This document shows, piece after piece, positions 14,928 through 21,460 of a DNA stretch of 34,581 nucleotides (the stretch's first letter is position 1; each line of letters starts with the position of its first letter). The DNA comes from Colimorpha_A sp045533115 (lineage in GTDB: Bacteria; Bacillota; Clostridia; Oscillospirales; CAG-272). Below the pieces are notes generated by a model. The model had not been told where the DNA came from and ran no database searches. It saw nothing but the letters and a program-made list of their open reading frames with translations. Position numbers and translations under genes: made by a program. The stretch spans positions 1 to 34,581 of the forward strand of contig JAZSHF010000025.1 in assembly GCA_045533115.1 (NCBI GenBank). Reading direction: 5' to 3'.

Positions 14928-15940
14928 TGACGCTCGACGTTCTTTTCGGCAACGAAAAACTTAAAAGCACTCTTCGCGGCTTTGCATCTAAAAGAGCGTT
15001 TCCGAATTCCTTTATAATCAGCGGTCCCGAGGGCTCGGGAAAGTCTGCTGCCGCACGGCTTTTTGCTATGGCTATCGCCTGCCGAGGCGAAAGCCGTCCG
15101 TGCGGAAGGTGTCCTTCCTGCCGCAAGATATCTGAGGAAATCTCCCCCGACGTAATAAGCGTCGGCGTGACAAAGGACAGAAAAACGATAGGCGTCGAGA
15201 GCGTAAGAATGATAACCGACACGGCGTATATTCTTCCGAACGACCTCGACGTGAAGATCTATATAATCAAGGAAGCCGAAAAGCTGACCGTTCAGGCGCA
15301 GAATGCCCTTCTCAAAATTTTTGAGGAAGGACCGAAAAGCGTATATTTCATACTGCTCACCTCGTCGTCCTCTCAGCTTCTTCCTACCGTTCGCTCCCGT
15401 GCGCCCGAGATAAAGACCGAGGTCTTTTCCGACAAAAGACTGTCGGAGCTTCTTATAGCAAACGAAAGAAAGGCGTCGGAGCTGTTTAACAGGGACGAAA
15501 GTGCCTTCAAAAGAATAATCAGCGCCTCGGGCGGAAGCTACGGTAAAGCGCTTTCCATTCTTGAGGGAAAAAACAAAAAAACGCCTCAGCTTATAAAGAA
15601 GGCGGAGAATATCGTGTCGCTCCTCTCCGAAAAGGACGGCGCACACCTTATGCTTGCGCTCGTCGACGAGAGCGGCGACAGAGAGAATTATTCATCTGTC
15701 CTCTCGCTTATACAGAACGCGCTCCGCGATCTTGCTATGGTCAAAAAAGGCGGAGACGGCGATATGATATTCTATTCGGATAACCAAATTGTCGGGGAGC
15801 TTTCAGCGAAATTTTCGCTGAATACTCTCGTTTCACTCGTCTCTGTCATCGACACGCTTTATTTTGACGTAACGCTGACCAACATCAACGTCCGTACCGC
15901 CGCCGTCGTCGCGTCGGGAAGATTAACGGACGTGCTGTGA
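14927..15940 (+). CDS. holB: DNA polymerase III subunit delta'
   Basis: A 337-residue AAA+ clamp-loader subunit. It carries an apparently intact P-loop, GPEGSGKS (33-40), a four-cysteine zinc module C52, C59, C62, C65 (CRGESRPCGRCPSC) and AQNALLKIFEEGP, the box typical of delta'. SRAPE-type sensing appears as TVRSRAPEIK. Delta' helps open the sliding clamp and load it at primed sites. Its ATG shares a base with the darA stop, so the two are translationally coupled. The C-terminal collar domain (from about 205) is diverged but of normal length. Confidence 0.93.
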   Translation: MTLDVLFGNEKLKSTLRGFASKRAFPNSFIISGPEGSGKSAAARLFAMAIACRGESRPCGRCPSCRKISEEISPDVISVGVTKDRKTIGVESVRMITDTAYILPNDLDVKIYIIKEAEKLTVQAQNALLKIFEEGPKSVYFILLTSSSSQLLPTVRSRAPEIKTEVFSDKRLSELLIANERKASELFNRDESAFKRIISASGGSYGKALSILEGKNKKTPQLIKKAENIVSLLSEKDGAHLMLALVDESGDRENYSSVLSLIQNALRDLAMVKKGGDGDMIFYSDNQIVGELSAKFSLNTLVSLVSVIDTLYFDVTLTNINVRTAAVVASGRLTDVL

Positions 15941-16161
15941 GAGGGAACAACAGGAATTTCGCGAACATACGAAGATTTCCATACGATAGCGTTAAGGCGT
16001 AATTCAATCATGGCGGACAATTCTGATCGTTCCGTCCAACAACACCGCAAAAACTCCGCCGTATCCCGACGGCGGTTTATGACACCAAGGGAATTTTTGC
16101 GTGCCGCTTTTTTACCGACGAAGAAGCGGAAATACCAAAAGTCGGAGAAACGGAAAACAAA

Positions 16162-17337
16162 GTGCCAAACGAAAATAATAACAATAACCACGGCAAAAAG
16201 AATAACCGCAACCGCAGACGCTTCTATAAGAACAACCGTCCGAAGCGTGACGATAACGTTCAGGCAAAAAAGGATGAGGAAGTGAAGGTCGAGGAGCTTG
16301 AAGAGACCGAACTGTCCGACGAGGCGCTTGACGGGGAAGTAACTACCGAATCCCTCTTTGACGAGCCGAAGGAAAGCCCCTGCTGCGAACAGGCAAACTG
16401 CCCGAAGGAACCGAAAAAACCCTATTACGAGGTCGTTGGCGTTCGCTTCAGAGAGGGCGGAAAGATGTACTACTTCGAGCCGAACGGCATCGACTGTACC
16501 GAGAATACGCACGTTATCGTCGAGACGGCAAGAGGGCTTGAATATGCGACCGTCGTAATGCCAAAGCGCACAGTATCGGGAAGTGAGGTCGTTCTGCCGC
16601 TCCGCAAGCTCGTTCGCATCGCGACCGACAACGACGAACGCCGTCATGAAGACAATCTCCAAAAGGAGATTGAGGCGTACAATATGTGTCTCTCGAAGAT
16701 CGAGGAGCATCGCCTTGATATGAAGCTCGTCGAGGTCGAATATGCATTTGACAACTCAAAGCTTCTCTTCTATTTCACGTCCGAGGGACGCGTCGATTTC
16801 CGCGATCTCGTCAAGGATCTCGCATCGGTATTCCGTACCCGCATAGAGCTTCGCCAGATCGGTATCCGCGACGAGGCAAAGCTGCTCGGCGGTCTCGGCA
16901 CCTGCGGCAGGCCCTTCTGCTGTAACAGCTTCCTTCCCGACTTCGTTCAGGTTTCGATAAAGATGGCGAAGGAGCAGAATCTCTCGCTCAATTCAGCGAA
17001 AATTTCGGGTGCCTGCGGACGCCTGATGTGCTGTCTGCGCTATGAATACGATACTTATCTTGCCGAAAGCGCGATCACTCCCAAGGTCGACGCGATAGTC
17101 GAAACTCCCGACGGCGAGGGTGTTGTCGTTGAGTCGATGCCGCTAAAGGGAATCGTCAAGGTAGCTCTTGACAAGGACCCTTCGACCTTCAGAGTCTACC
17201 GCCGCGACGATCTTAATGTCGTCGGACACGCCAAGGGCAAGCACAAAACTGTCGGCAAAAATGCCCGTGATGATGCTCAAAAGCAGAAAAACGGTGACGG
17301 TAACGGCAAAAAGCCCGAAAAAACCGAGAAAAAATAA
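16162..17337 (+). CDS. ricT: PSP1-domain protein RicT (YaaT)
   Basis: A 391-residue protein with a GTG start; GGAA lies about eight bases upstream. The first 80 residues are low-complexity (NENNNNNHGKKNNRNRRR, then acidic) with a cysteine pair CCEQANC. The PSP1 core (about 90-320) has VVGVRFREGGKMYYFEP, FDNSKLLFYFTSEGRVDFR, LGGLGTCGRPFCCNSFLP and ISGACGRLMCCLRYE. The paired CG...CC motifs are diagnostic and bind Fe-S in the B. subtilis Ric (Y) complex, which controls RNase Y processing and differentiation. RicA and RicF are not in the window. The tail is Lys/Asn-rich. The 221-base gap after holB contains a CCGCCGT/ACGGCGG hairpin, and the RicT frame stays open upstream to 16027 without a usual start codon. 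Confidence 0.92.
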   Translation: MPNENNNNNHGKKNNRNRRRFYKNNRPKRDDNVQAKKDEEVKVEELEETELSDEALDGEVTTESLFDEPKESPCCEQANCPKEPKKPYYEVVGVRFREGGKMYYFEPNGIDCTENTHVIVETARGLEYATVVMPKRTVSGSEVVLPLRKLVRIATDNDERRHEDNLQKEIEAYNMCLSKIEEHRLDMKLVEVEYAFDNSKLLFYFTSEGRVDFRDLVKDLASVFRTRIELRQIGIRDEAKLLGGLGTCGRPFCCNSFLPDFVQVSIKMAKEQNLSLNSAKISGACGRLMCCLRYEYDTYLAESAITPKVDAIVETPDGEGVVVESMPLKGIVKVALDKDPSTFRVYRRDDLNVVGHAKGKHKTVGKNARDDAQKQKNGDGNGKKPEKTEKK

Positions 17338-17357
17338 ACCATAAGTAAAAATAATAG

Positions 17358-17386
17358 TTGATTTCTTCAAAGCATTGTGCTATAAT
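17358..17386 (+). promoter_or_regulatory. Ferredoxin promoter
   Basis: TTGATT (17358-17363), a 17-bp spacer and TATAAT (17381-17386) with an extended -10 TGC. It is one of the strongest promoter matches in the window and lies about 45 bases before the ferredoxin start. Confidence 0.8.
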
Positions 17387-17431
17387 GCTTCTATAAAATC
17401 GGATTAAATCCAAGAAAGGACGGATATACAG

Positions 17432-17602
17432 ATGGCATTCAAGATCAATGACGATTGCATCGCTTGCGGCGCTTGCGCTGACGAGTGTCCTGTAAGCTGC
17501 ATCTCCGAGGGAGAAGACAAGTACGTAATCAATGCAGACGAATGCATCGAGTGCGGCGCTTGTGCAGGTGCATGCCCCGTTAACGCACCCGAGCAGGAAT
17601 AA
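17432..17602 (+). CDS. 2[4Fe-4S] clostridial ferredoxin
   Basis: A 56-residue protein, the classic length for clostridial ferredoxin. Two cluster motifs are intact: C9-x2-C12-x2-C15-x3-C19-P and C38-x2-C41-x2-C44-x3-C48-P. It carries low-potential electrons between enzymes such as pyruvate:ferredoxin oxidoreductase, hydrogenase and Rnf. A strong extended -10 promoter, a GAAAGGA ribosome-binding site and a terminator make it a monocistronic, probably highly expressed gene. It uses codons such as GAC, TGC and GTA consistently, as highly expressed genes do. A shadow frame overlaps it on the minus strand but has no support. Confidence 0.97.
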   Translation: MAFKINDDCIACGACADECPVSCISEGEDKYVINADECIECGACAGACPVNAPEQE

Positions 17603-17617
17603 TTTAAGTTAATTAAC

Positions 17618-17645
17618 AAAAAAGCACCCTATCGGGTGCTTTTTT
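17618..17645. terminator. Bidirectional terminator, GCACCC family
   Basis: AAAAAAGCACCC (17618-17629), TATC loop, GGGTGCTTTTTT (17634-17645). It serves the ferredoxin on the plus strand and the convergent alaX gene on the minus strand. Confidence 0.9.
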
Positions 17646-17655
17646 GTTTTCGTTT

Positions 17656-18854
17656 TTATTGACAAGTACAAGGAAACGTCGTCTTAGTTGCTCCTTCAAA
17701 AACTGCGCGGATTTCGTCTTCATCGGCGAAAGCGGTTCCGCAAATTATCTCTTTTCCGCCGCCGCGGACATTAAGTGAATTTTTCATTTTTATGAACAGA
17801 CCGCTTGCATTTTCTCCGGCGGCAACGAAGTGAATTTTCCGCTTCCACCGCCGAAAACGACGGCGGCCTTTACCTTGCAAAGGGCCGTTAGACAGAGGGA
17901 ACGAAGTATTTGCGTGTCGGTGCGGGTGTCGTATATTACGGCAGGGGAGATGTCGGGAAGCGACTCGATAATAAGTGCGTTTATGCGCTCGTTAAGGGAA
18001 GAAATTTCGGCTTTGAGCGACTTCGTTTCCTCGCAAAGACGGTCGACTGCCGCACAAACGTCCTCTCCGTTCGGCTTTGCAGAAAGAAGCACCGACAAGC
18101 CCTTGACACATTCGAAATCGGCTCTCGCACGCTCTACCGCCCTTCGCCCCGTCAGTATATGAACACGGGTACCGCCCTTGTATTTGTAGGCATCTACTAT
18201 CTTGAAATAGCCGATATTTCCTGTTTTGACGACGTGAGGGGCGCAACAGGCACATTTGTCCACAGAGCCGTTCTCGCCTATCATAACGATCCGAACGTCT
18301 TTCGTCAGCTCCAGCTTGCTTCGGTATTCAAGCGATTTAAGCTCGTCTTCGGTCGGAAAAACGGGGTAAACGGGGTGGTTTTCGCGAATAATGCGGTTCA
18401 CCTCGTTCTCGGCGTCACTCAACTGCTCCGCTGTCAAAACACCGTCGAAATCGCAGGTAGTATCGACTGAGCCGAGATGGAAGCCGATGTTGTGTAGGCA
18501 GTATTTTTTATTAAGGACGCTCGACAAAATATGCTCCGCCGTATGCGACTGCATTTTTTCCTCGCGCTCGGCGTAGTTGAGAATACCGCTAACGGTATCG
18601 CCAGCGTTCACGGAGGACGGTAAAACGTGAATTATCTCGCCGTTTTCGATATGAACGTCAAGCACGTCAATACCGTTTAACGTTCCGCTATCACACATCT
18701 GCCCGCCGCCCGTCGGGAAAAACGCCGTGCGGTCAAGGATGACCTTGTATCTGCCGCCGTCCGCCGCAACGGAAAGCACCGTCGCCTCAAAGCGCGAAAC
18801 CGTCGAGTCACGCTCGTATATTCTGTCTGTGCTTTTGACTTTTCTCTCGGTCAT
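17656..18854 (-). pseudogene. AlaX-type alanyl-tRNA editing hydrolase, frameshifted near the 3' end
   Basis: The product resembles the long AlaX family, free-standing AlaRS-like proteins that deacylate Ser- or Gly-tRNA(Ala). The first frame (18854 to 17790) has FFPTGGGQMCDSG, the zinc motif HTAEH, the CACCAPHV site equivalent to the AlaRS C..H ligands, and a coiled-coil stretch. It then hits TAA. The C-terminal DHHA1-like piece, HFVAAGENASGLFIKMKNSL and VRGGGKEIICGTA, continues to 17656 in another frame. One missing A in the AAAA run at 17835-17838 explains this. Restored, the protein would have about 399 residues, normal for the family. The start at 18854 is chosen because GGAG lies 8 bases upstream. 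A true mutation and an assembly error in the homopolymer are equally possible. Confidence 0.85.
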
Positions 18855-18884
18855 TTTTACACTCCATAACATATTTATAGCCTA

Positions 18885-18913
18885 ATTATATAACAAAAAA
18901 CGCCTCTTGTCGA
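18885..18913 (-). promoter_or_regulatory. alaX promoter
   Basis: On the minus strand TCGACA (18908-18913, five of six matches), a 17-bp spacer and TATAAT (18885-18890). It is divergent from the promoter at 18933-18961. Confidence 0.65.
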
Positions 18914-18932
18914 GGGTTTTGATAAATCGCAC

Positions 18933-18961
18933 TTGAAAAAAGAGGAAAAGCATTGTATAAT
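18933..18961 (+). promoter_or_regulatory. Promoter of the RNHCP/XRE pair
   Basis: TTGAAA (18933-18938), a 17-bp spacer and TATAAT (18956-18961), about 52 bases before the RNHCP start. Confidence 0.7.
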
Positions 18962-19012
18962 AAAGAATAATAGATATTTTGATGCATTCAAAGAAATTAC
19001 GGGGTTGAAATA

Positions 19013-19351
19013 ATGACCGACCATCTTGAAGTAAAGCGTTTTTCAAAAAACGACGGCGGATTTATCTGCGTCCATTGCGGAAAGGAAGTCCGTCCGCTCA
19101 AATACACCTCGCGAAACCACTGCCCGTTTTGCCTTTGGTCGCGTCATCTTGACGTCAATCCCGGCGACCGCGCAAGCGACTGCGGCGGGGACCTACAGCC
19201 GATATCCGCTCAGCCCGACGCGAAAAAGGGCTATATAATCACGCACAAATGTCTAAAATGCGGCGCGATCCGCCGGAACAAAGCGTGCACCGAGGCAAAG
19301 GATCAGCCCGACGATATTAAAAAAATAATTGCCCTCACAGTGGCAAAATAA
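19013..19351 (+). CDS. RNHCP-domain zinc-ribbon protein
   Basis: A 112-residue protein with the full RNHCP domain. The diagnostic SRNHCPFCLWSRHLD (33-47) is flanked by CVHC (19-22), a single Cys at 57 and CLKC (80-83), giving two probable zinc sites. The fold suggests nucleic-acid or ribosome binding, but no function is established that I can cite. A GGGG-rich Shine-Dalgarno precedes the ATG. It is followed 11 bases later by an XRE regulator and the two share one promoter and terminator. Length is normal and all metal ligands are present. Confidence 0.9.
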   Translation: MTDHLEVKRFSKNDGGFICVHCGKEVRPLKYTSRNHCPFCLWSRHLDVNPGDRASDCGGDLQPISAQPDAKKGYIITHKCLKCGAIRRNKACTEAKDQPDDIKKIIALTVAK

Positions 19352-19362
19352 GGAGAATAGAT

Positions 19363-20463
19363 ATGTTTATAAATATGGGTGCAAAGATACGCGTTTACCG
19401 TCTTAAAAAGGAAATTTCACAGGACGCGCTCGCGCAGTATCTGAACGTAAACTGCAAGGACATCATCGCTTGGGAGGAGGGCGAAAGCTATCCCCCGATC
19501 GAGCTTATTCCGGTGCTTGCGAGCTATTTCGGTGTTTCGACCGACGAGCTTATGTGTATGGACGAGTTCGATAACGAAGACAAGATCAAGGAATACGCCG
19601 ATCTTTTCCACGAAAAGGTCGCCGGGGGCAACATAAAGGAAGCCCTTGACGTGATAAGGGAGGGTGTAATGTACTTCCCTGAGGAATACCGTCTTAAATG
19701 TCTGCTTATGTACGGTCTTTATCTCAGCTGCGACCGTCCTGCGATGGTCAAGCACTATTCGGGCGAGCTTCTCTCGATAGGCGAGGAAATTCTCGGTAAC
19801 TGCACCGACGACGCAGTCCGCCTTGAGGCGAAGCGCCTATTATGCCTGCACTACTATGAGGACCTGCGCGACACCGAAAGCGCGCGAGAGATCGCAATGT
19901 CGCTTCCCGGCAGAAAAATATGCCGCGAGGATATGCTCCCGATAATTTCCGAGGGGGAGGCGAAGCTTACCGCGATCAAGGAAAACGTTTCGTCTTATAC
20001 CGCTCACCTCATCAGTGCGATAATGGAATACGTTGACAACAACTCCGAGCTAAAATCGCAGGAAAAGCTCGAGCTTCTTACCGTTGCCCGCAATATACGC
20101 GAGGAGGTCTATCCCGACGGCGACATTTTTGAGGGCGCGTATACTCATATGATGCTTCTTAAGGATATGGCGGTGCTTTATATGTCGCTCGACCGTCCCC
20201 ACGATGCGCTTAACTGTCTTGCCGACTGCGCGATCTGTGCAAATGAGTTCGATAATCTTCCCAAGGTTATTCCTCACACATCGCCCCTCGTCAAGGGTAT
20301 AAGATTCGGCAAAACCCAGCTTCAGATACCGCAGAAAAATAAGAAAACGCCGCTCCGCGACATCTTTATGAACGAGGTAATGCCGCTTCAGTGCTTCGAC
20401 TCGGTCAAGTACAACCCGCGAATTACCGATATTTGCAATATATTCGTTCAGAACGAGGAATGA
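19363..20463 (+). CDS. XRE-family regulator with a long helical C-terminal domain
   Basis: A 366-residue protein with an N-terminal Cro/C1 helix-turn-helix (about 5-60): MGAKIRVYRLKKEISQDALA, then LNVNCKDIIAWEEGESYPPI and LASYFGVSTDELM. Residues 70-330 are helical, with repeated AL..I..G and L.C...Y segments resembling TPR-like repeats (EALDVIREGVMYFPEEYRLK). These often bind peptides or partner proteins in RRNPP-like and Rgg-like regulators. AAGGAG lies eight bases upstream. Ligand and targets are unknown. It ends at a GCACCC-type terminator. Confidence 0.85.
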   Translation: MFINMGAKIRVYRLKKEISQDALAQYLNVNCKDIIAWEEGESYPPIELIPVLASYFGVSTDELMCMDEFDNEDKIKEYADLFHEKVAGGNIKEALDVIREGVMYFPEEYRLKCLLMYGLYLSCDRPAMVKHYSGELLSIGEEILGNCTDDAVRLEAKRLLCLHYYEDLRDTESAREIAMSLPGRKICREDMLPIISEGEAKLTAIKENVSSYTAHLISAIMEYVDNNSELKSQEKLELLTVARNIREEVYPDGDIFEGAYTHMMLLKDMAVLYMSLDRPHDALNCLADCAICANEFDNLPKVIPHTSPLVKGIRFGKTQLQIPQKNKKTPLRDIFMNEVMPLQCFDSVKYNPRITDICNIFVQNEE

Positions 20464-20469
20464 TAACAG

Positions 20470-20495
20470 AAAAGCACCCAAAAGGGTGCTTTTTT
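20470..20495. terminator. Terminator, GCACCC family
   Basis: AAAAGCACCC (20470-20479), AAAA loop, GGGTGCTTTT (20484-20493) and two more T. It closes the XRE gene and can act on the convergent small regulator. Confidence 0.88.
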
Positions 20496-20505
20496 CGTTG
20501 CGAAA

Positions 20506-20703
20506 TTACGGCTTGTACTCCGCTATGTCCTCAATCTTACAACCAAGGGCGGCACAAAGCTTGTCAAGCGTCTTGGTTTCAATATTGTCATTCGCTTTAA
20601 GACGGCGCACGGTCTTGCTGTCGATGCCGCACTCCTCGCGCAGCTTGTAGGTAGATACGCCTTTTTCCTTCATTGTTTTCCACAGCTTATCGAATACTAT
20701 CAT
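20506..20703 (-). CDS. Small Cro/C1-type HTH regulator
   Basis: A 65-residue protein that is almost entirely one helix-turn-helix domain: MIVFDKLWKTMKEKGVSTYK, LREECGIDSKTVRRLKANDN and LDKLCAALGCKIEDIAEY. ATG 20703 is chosen because GGAGG lies six bases upstream; an in-frame start at 20727 lacks such a site and leaves an odd extension. It diverges from the amber-split gene at 20800, and the shared intergenic region holds operator-like repeats. It is therefore probably an autorepressor of the phage or mobile-element type. The size matches stand-alone Cro-like proteins of conjugative and phage elements. Confidence 0.85.
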   Translation of the reverse strand: MIVFDKLWKTMKEKGVSTYKLREECGIDSKTVRRLKANDNIETKTLDKLCAALGCKIEDIAEYKP

Positions 20704-20711
20704 TATATCCC
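20702..20711 (-). promoter_or_regulatory. Third operator-like site, over the regulator's start
   Basis: On the minus strand GGGATATAAT (20702-20711) repeats ten bases of the operator at 20762-20774 and covers the spacer between the Shine-Dalgarno and the ATG of the small regulator. It could be an operator or coincidence with the G-rich ribosome-binding site. Confidence 0.35.
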
Positions 20712-20720
20712 TCCCCATAC

Positions 20721-20749
20721 TTGACATTTATTATTATGGGGGTTATAAT
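20721..20749 (+). promoter_or_regulatory. Consensus promoter for the amber-split small gene
   Basis: TTGACA (20721-20726), 17 bp, TATAAT (20744-20749): a perfect match to the vegetative sigma consensus. The -10 box lies inside the first operator-like repeat. Confidence 0.85.
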
Positions 20750-20774
20750 CCAAATTATTAAGGGGATATAATCC
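20739..20774. promoter_or_regulatory. Tandem operator-like repeats
   Basis: Two 13-mers of the form GGGGnTATAATCC lie at 20739-20751 and 20762-20774, 23 bp (about two helix turns) apart. The second extends to a near palindrome GGGGAT-ATA-ATCCCC (20762-20776). The first overlaps the -10 box and the second covers the likely transcription start, the classic placement for a repressor, most likely the divergent Cro-like protein. Confidence 0.6.
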
Positions 20775-20799
20775 CCATATACAAAATGGAGGTGTTTTT

Positions 20800-21039
20800 G
20801 TGGAATTGTGGCGCGCAATTTTTACTAATGTGGCAAGTAAGTGTGAGGAGGAAACGGTTAAGGCGTTAGATATAGAAACGCTTTTCGAAAAAGAGTGTTA
20901 TAAATTGTTAGAAGAGATAAAGTTGATATAGGAAGATGATGGCCTGAATGATAAAGAGTGTTTTGAGAAAATCGAAAAAATCGTATGTCTGTTTGAAGAA
21001 ACGGGTTGCGGTTGCGGAACAAGGCACGATTTTGGTTGA
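20800..21039 (+). pseudogene. Small Cys-containing protein split by an in-frame TAG
   Basis: A GTG start with GGAGG seven bases upstream opens a 43-codon frame beginning VELWRAIFTNVASKCEEETV. It stops at TAG (20929-20931). The same frame then continues 35 sense codons to TGA, reading through KECFEKIEKIVCLFEETG to the ending CGCGTRHDFG. Composition and helical pattern are continuous across the TAG. The ending in HDFG recalls small hypothetical proteins of Clostridia found beside Cro-like regulators; this is from memory and not verified. The restored product would be 79 residues. Either a CAG-to-TAG type mutation inactivated it or the TAG is read through. A perfect promoter and a terminator flank it. 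Function unknown. Confidence 0.6.
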
Positions 21040-21057
21040 GAATGGAGAAGAATGATA

Positions 21058-21083
21058 AAAAAGCACCCGAAAGGGTGCTTTTT
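21058..21083 (+). terminator. Terminator, GCACCC family
   Basis: AAAAAGCACCC (21058-21068), GAAA tetraloop, GGGTGCTTTTT (21073-21083). It follows the amber-split gene. Confidence 0.88.
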
Positions 21084-21103
21084 GATATTAACGTGACGAA
21101 TCA

Positions 21104-21234
21104 TCGGGGCGCTGTTTAGCCTTCCCCTTGGGGAAGGTGGCCGAGTGAAACGAGGTCGGATGAGGTAAGGGGTTCCCCGAAAACGAGCTTGTCGAGTTTT
21201 TGGGGGTTCCTGAGGTGTAGCCGTCGAAGACGGC
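21104..21234. repeat. Dispersed hairpin repeat, copy A (interrupted)
   Basis: This starts TCGGGGCGCTGTTTAGCC and contains CCTTCCCC-TT-GGGGAAGG (21120-21137). A second small stem follows (CCGA/TCGG), then GGATGAGGT. After a 44-bp insertion it resumes with TGAGGTGTA and a hairpin GCCGTC-GAA-GACGGC (21220-21234). Copy B at 30495-30573 has the same order. The type resembles hairpin repeats common in gut Clostridia genomes. Most of the 377 bases between the terminator at 21083 and the next start consist of such hairpins. Confidence 0.75.
21167..21210. repeat. 44-bp hairpin insertion within repeat copy A
   Basis: Compared with copy B, 44 bases interrupt the repeat and are flanked by a TGAGGT direct repeat (21161-21166 and 21211-21216). 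The insert forms CCCCGAAAAC (21175-21184) against GTTTTTGGGG (21196-21205), a 10-bp stem with one G-T pair. Confidence 0.55.
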
Positions 21235-21235
21235 G

Positions 21236-21317
21236 TTGTAGGGCGGGGGCTTGCTCCCGCCGTTCCAAAGAAAAGTAATACCGTTCCCGCGCGGGAGGGG
21301 AAACCCCTCCCCTACAA
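21236..21317. mobile_element. 82-bp MITE-like element with 8-bp terminal inverted repeats
   Basis: TTGTAGGG (21236-21243) and CCCTACAA (21310-21317) are perfect inverted ends. Inside are hairpins GGCGGG...CCCGCC near the left end and GGGAGGGG-AAA-CCCCTCCC (21293-21311) on the right. It encodes nothing. Whether it moves, or is two head-to-head copies of a single hairpin repeat, cannot be told from one instance. Confidence 0.45.
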
Positions 21318-21392
21318 AGACGCGGAGGACAGCGTCCCCGCCTGCTTTTGGTTTATCACCCGAAAAATCCCCGATATTTTTTTGTAAACCTA

Positions 21393-21421
21393 TGGAAATC
21401 CCTTTATATTTATGTTATAAT
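21393..21421 (+). promoter_or_regulatory. Promoter of the large surface-protein gene
   Basis: TGGAAA (21393-21398), a 17-bp spacer and TATAAT (21416-21421) with extended -10 TGT, 40 bases before the ATG. It has the same architecture as the lipoprotein promoter at 12578-12606. Confidence 0.6.
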
Positions 21422-21460
21422 ATACTATGTATAACTATCCGAACCGAAAGGAGAGCCGAA

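Noticed and set aside
16010..16285. Plus-strand frame of 91 codons before ricT
   Set aside because: It reads into ricT in another frame and is Lys/Arg/Thr-biased in the manner of an out-of-frame shadow.
17835..17838. Programmed -1 frameshift in alaX
   Set aside because: The slip site lacks an X-XXY-YYZ heptamer and no stimulatory stem or upstream Shine-Dalgarno-like element stands out.
20506..21039. Toxin-antitoxin module
   Set aside because: The genes are divergent rather than in one operon, and neither product shows a toxin motif.
21251..21460. N-terminal extension of the surface protein
   Set aside because: The stretch is repeat DNA and the promoter; the signal anchor begins at 21461 after a strong ribosome-binding site.
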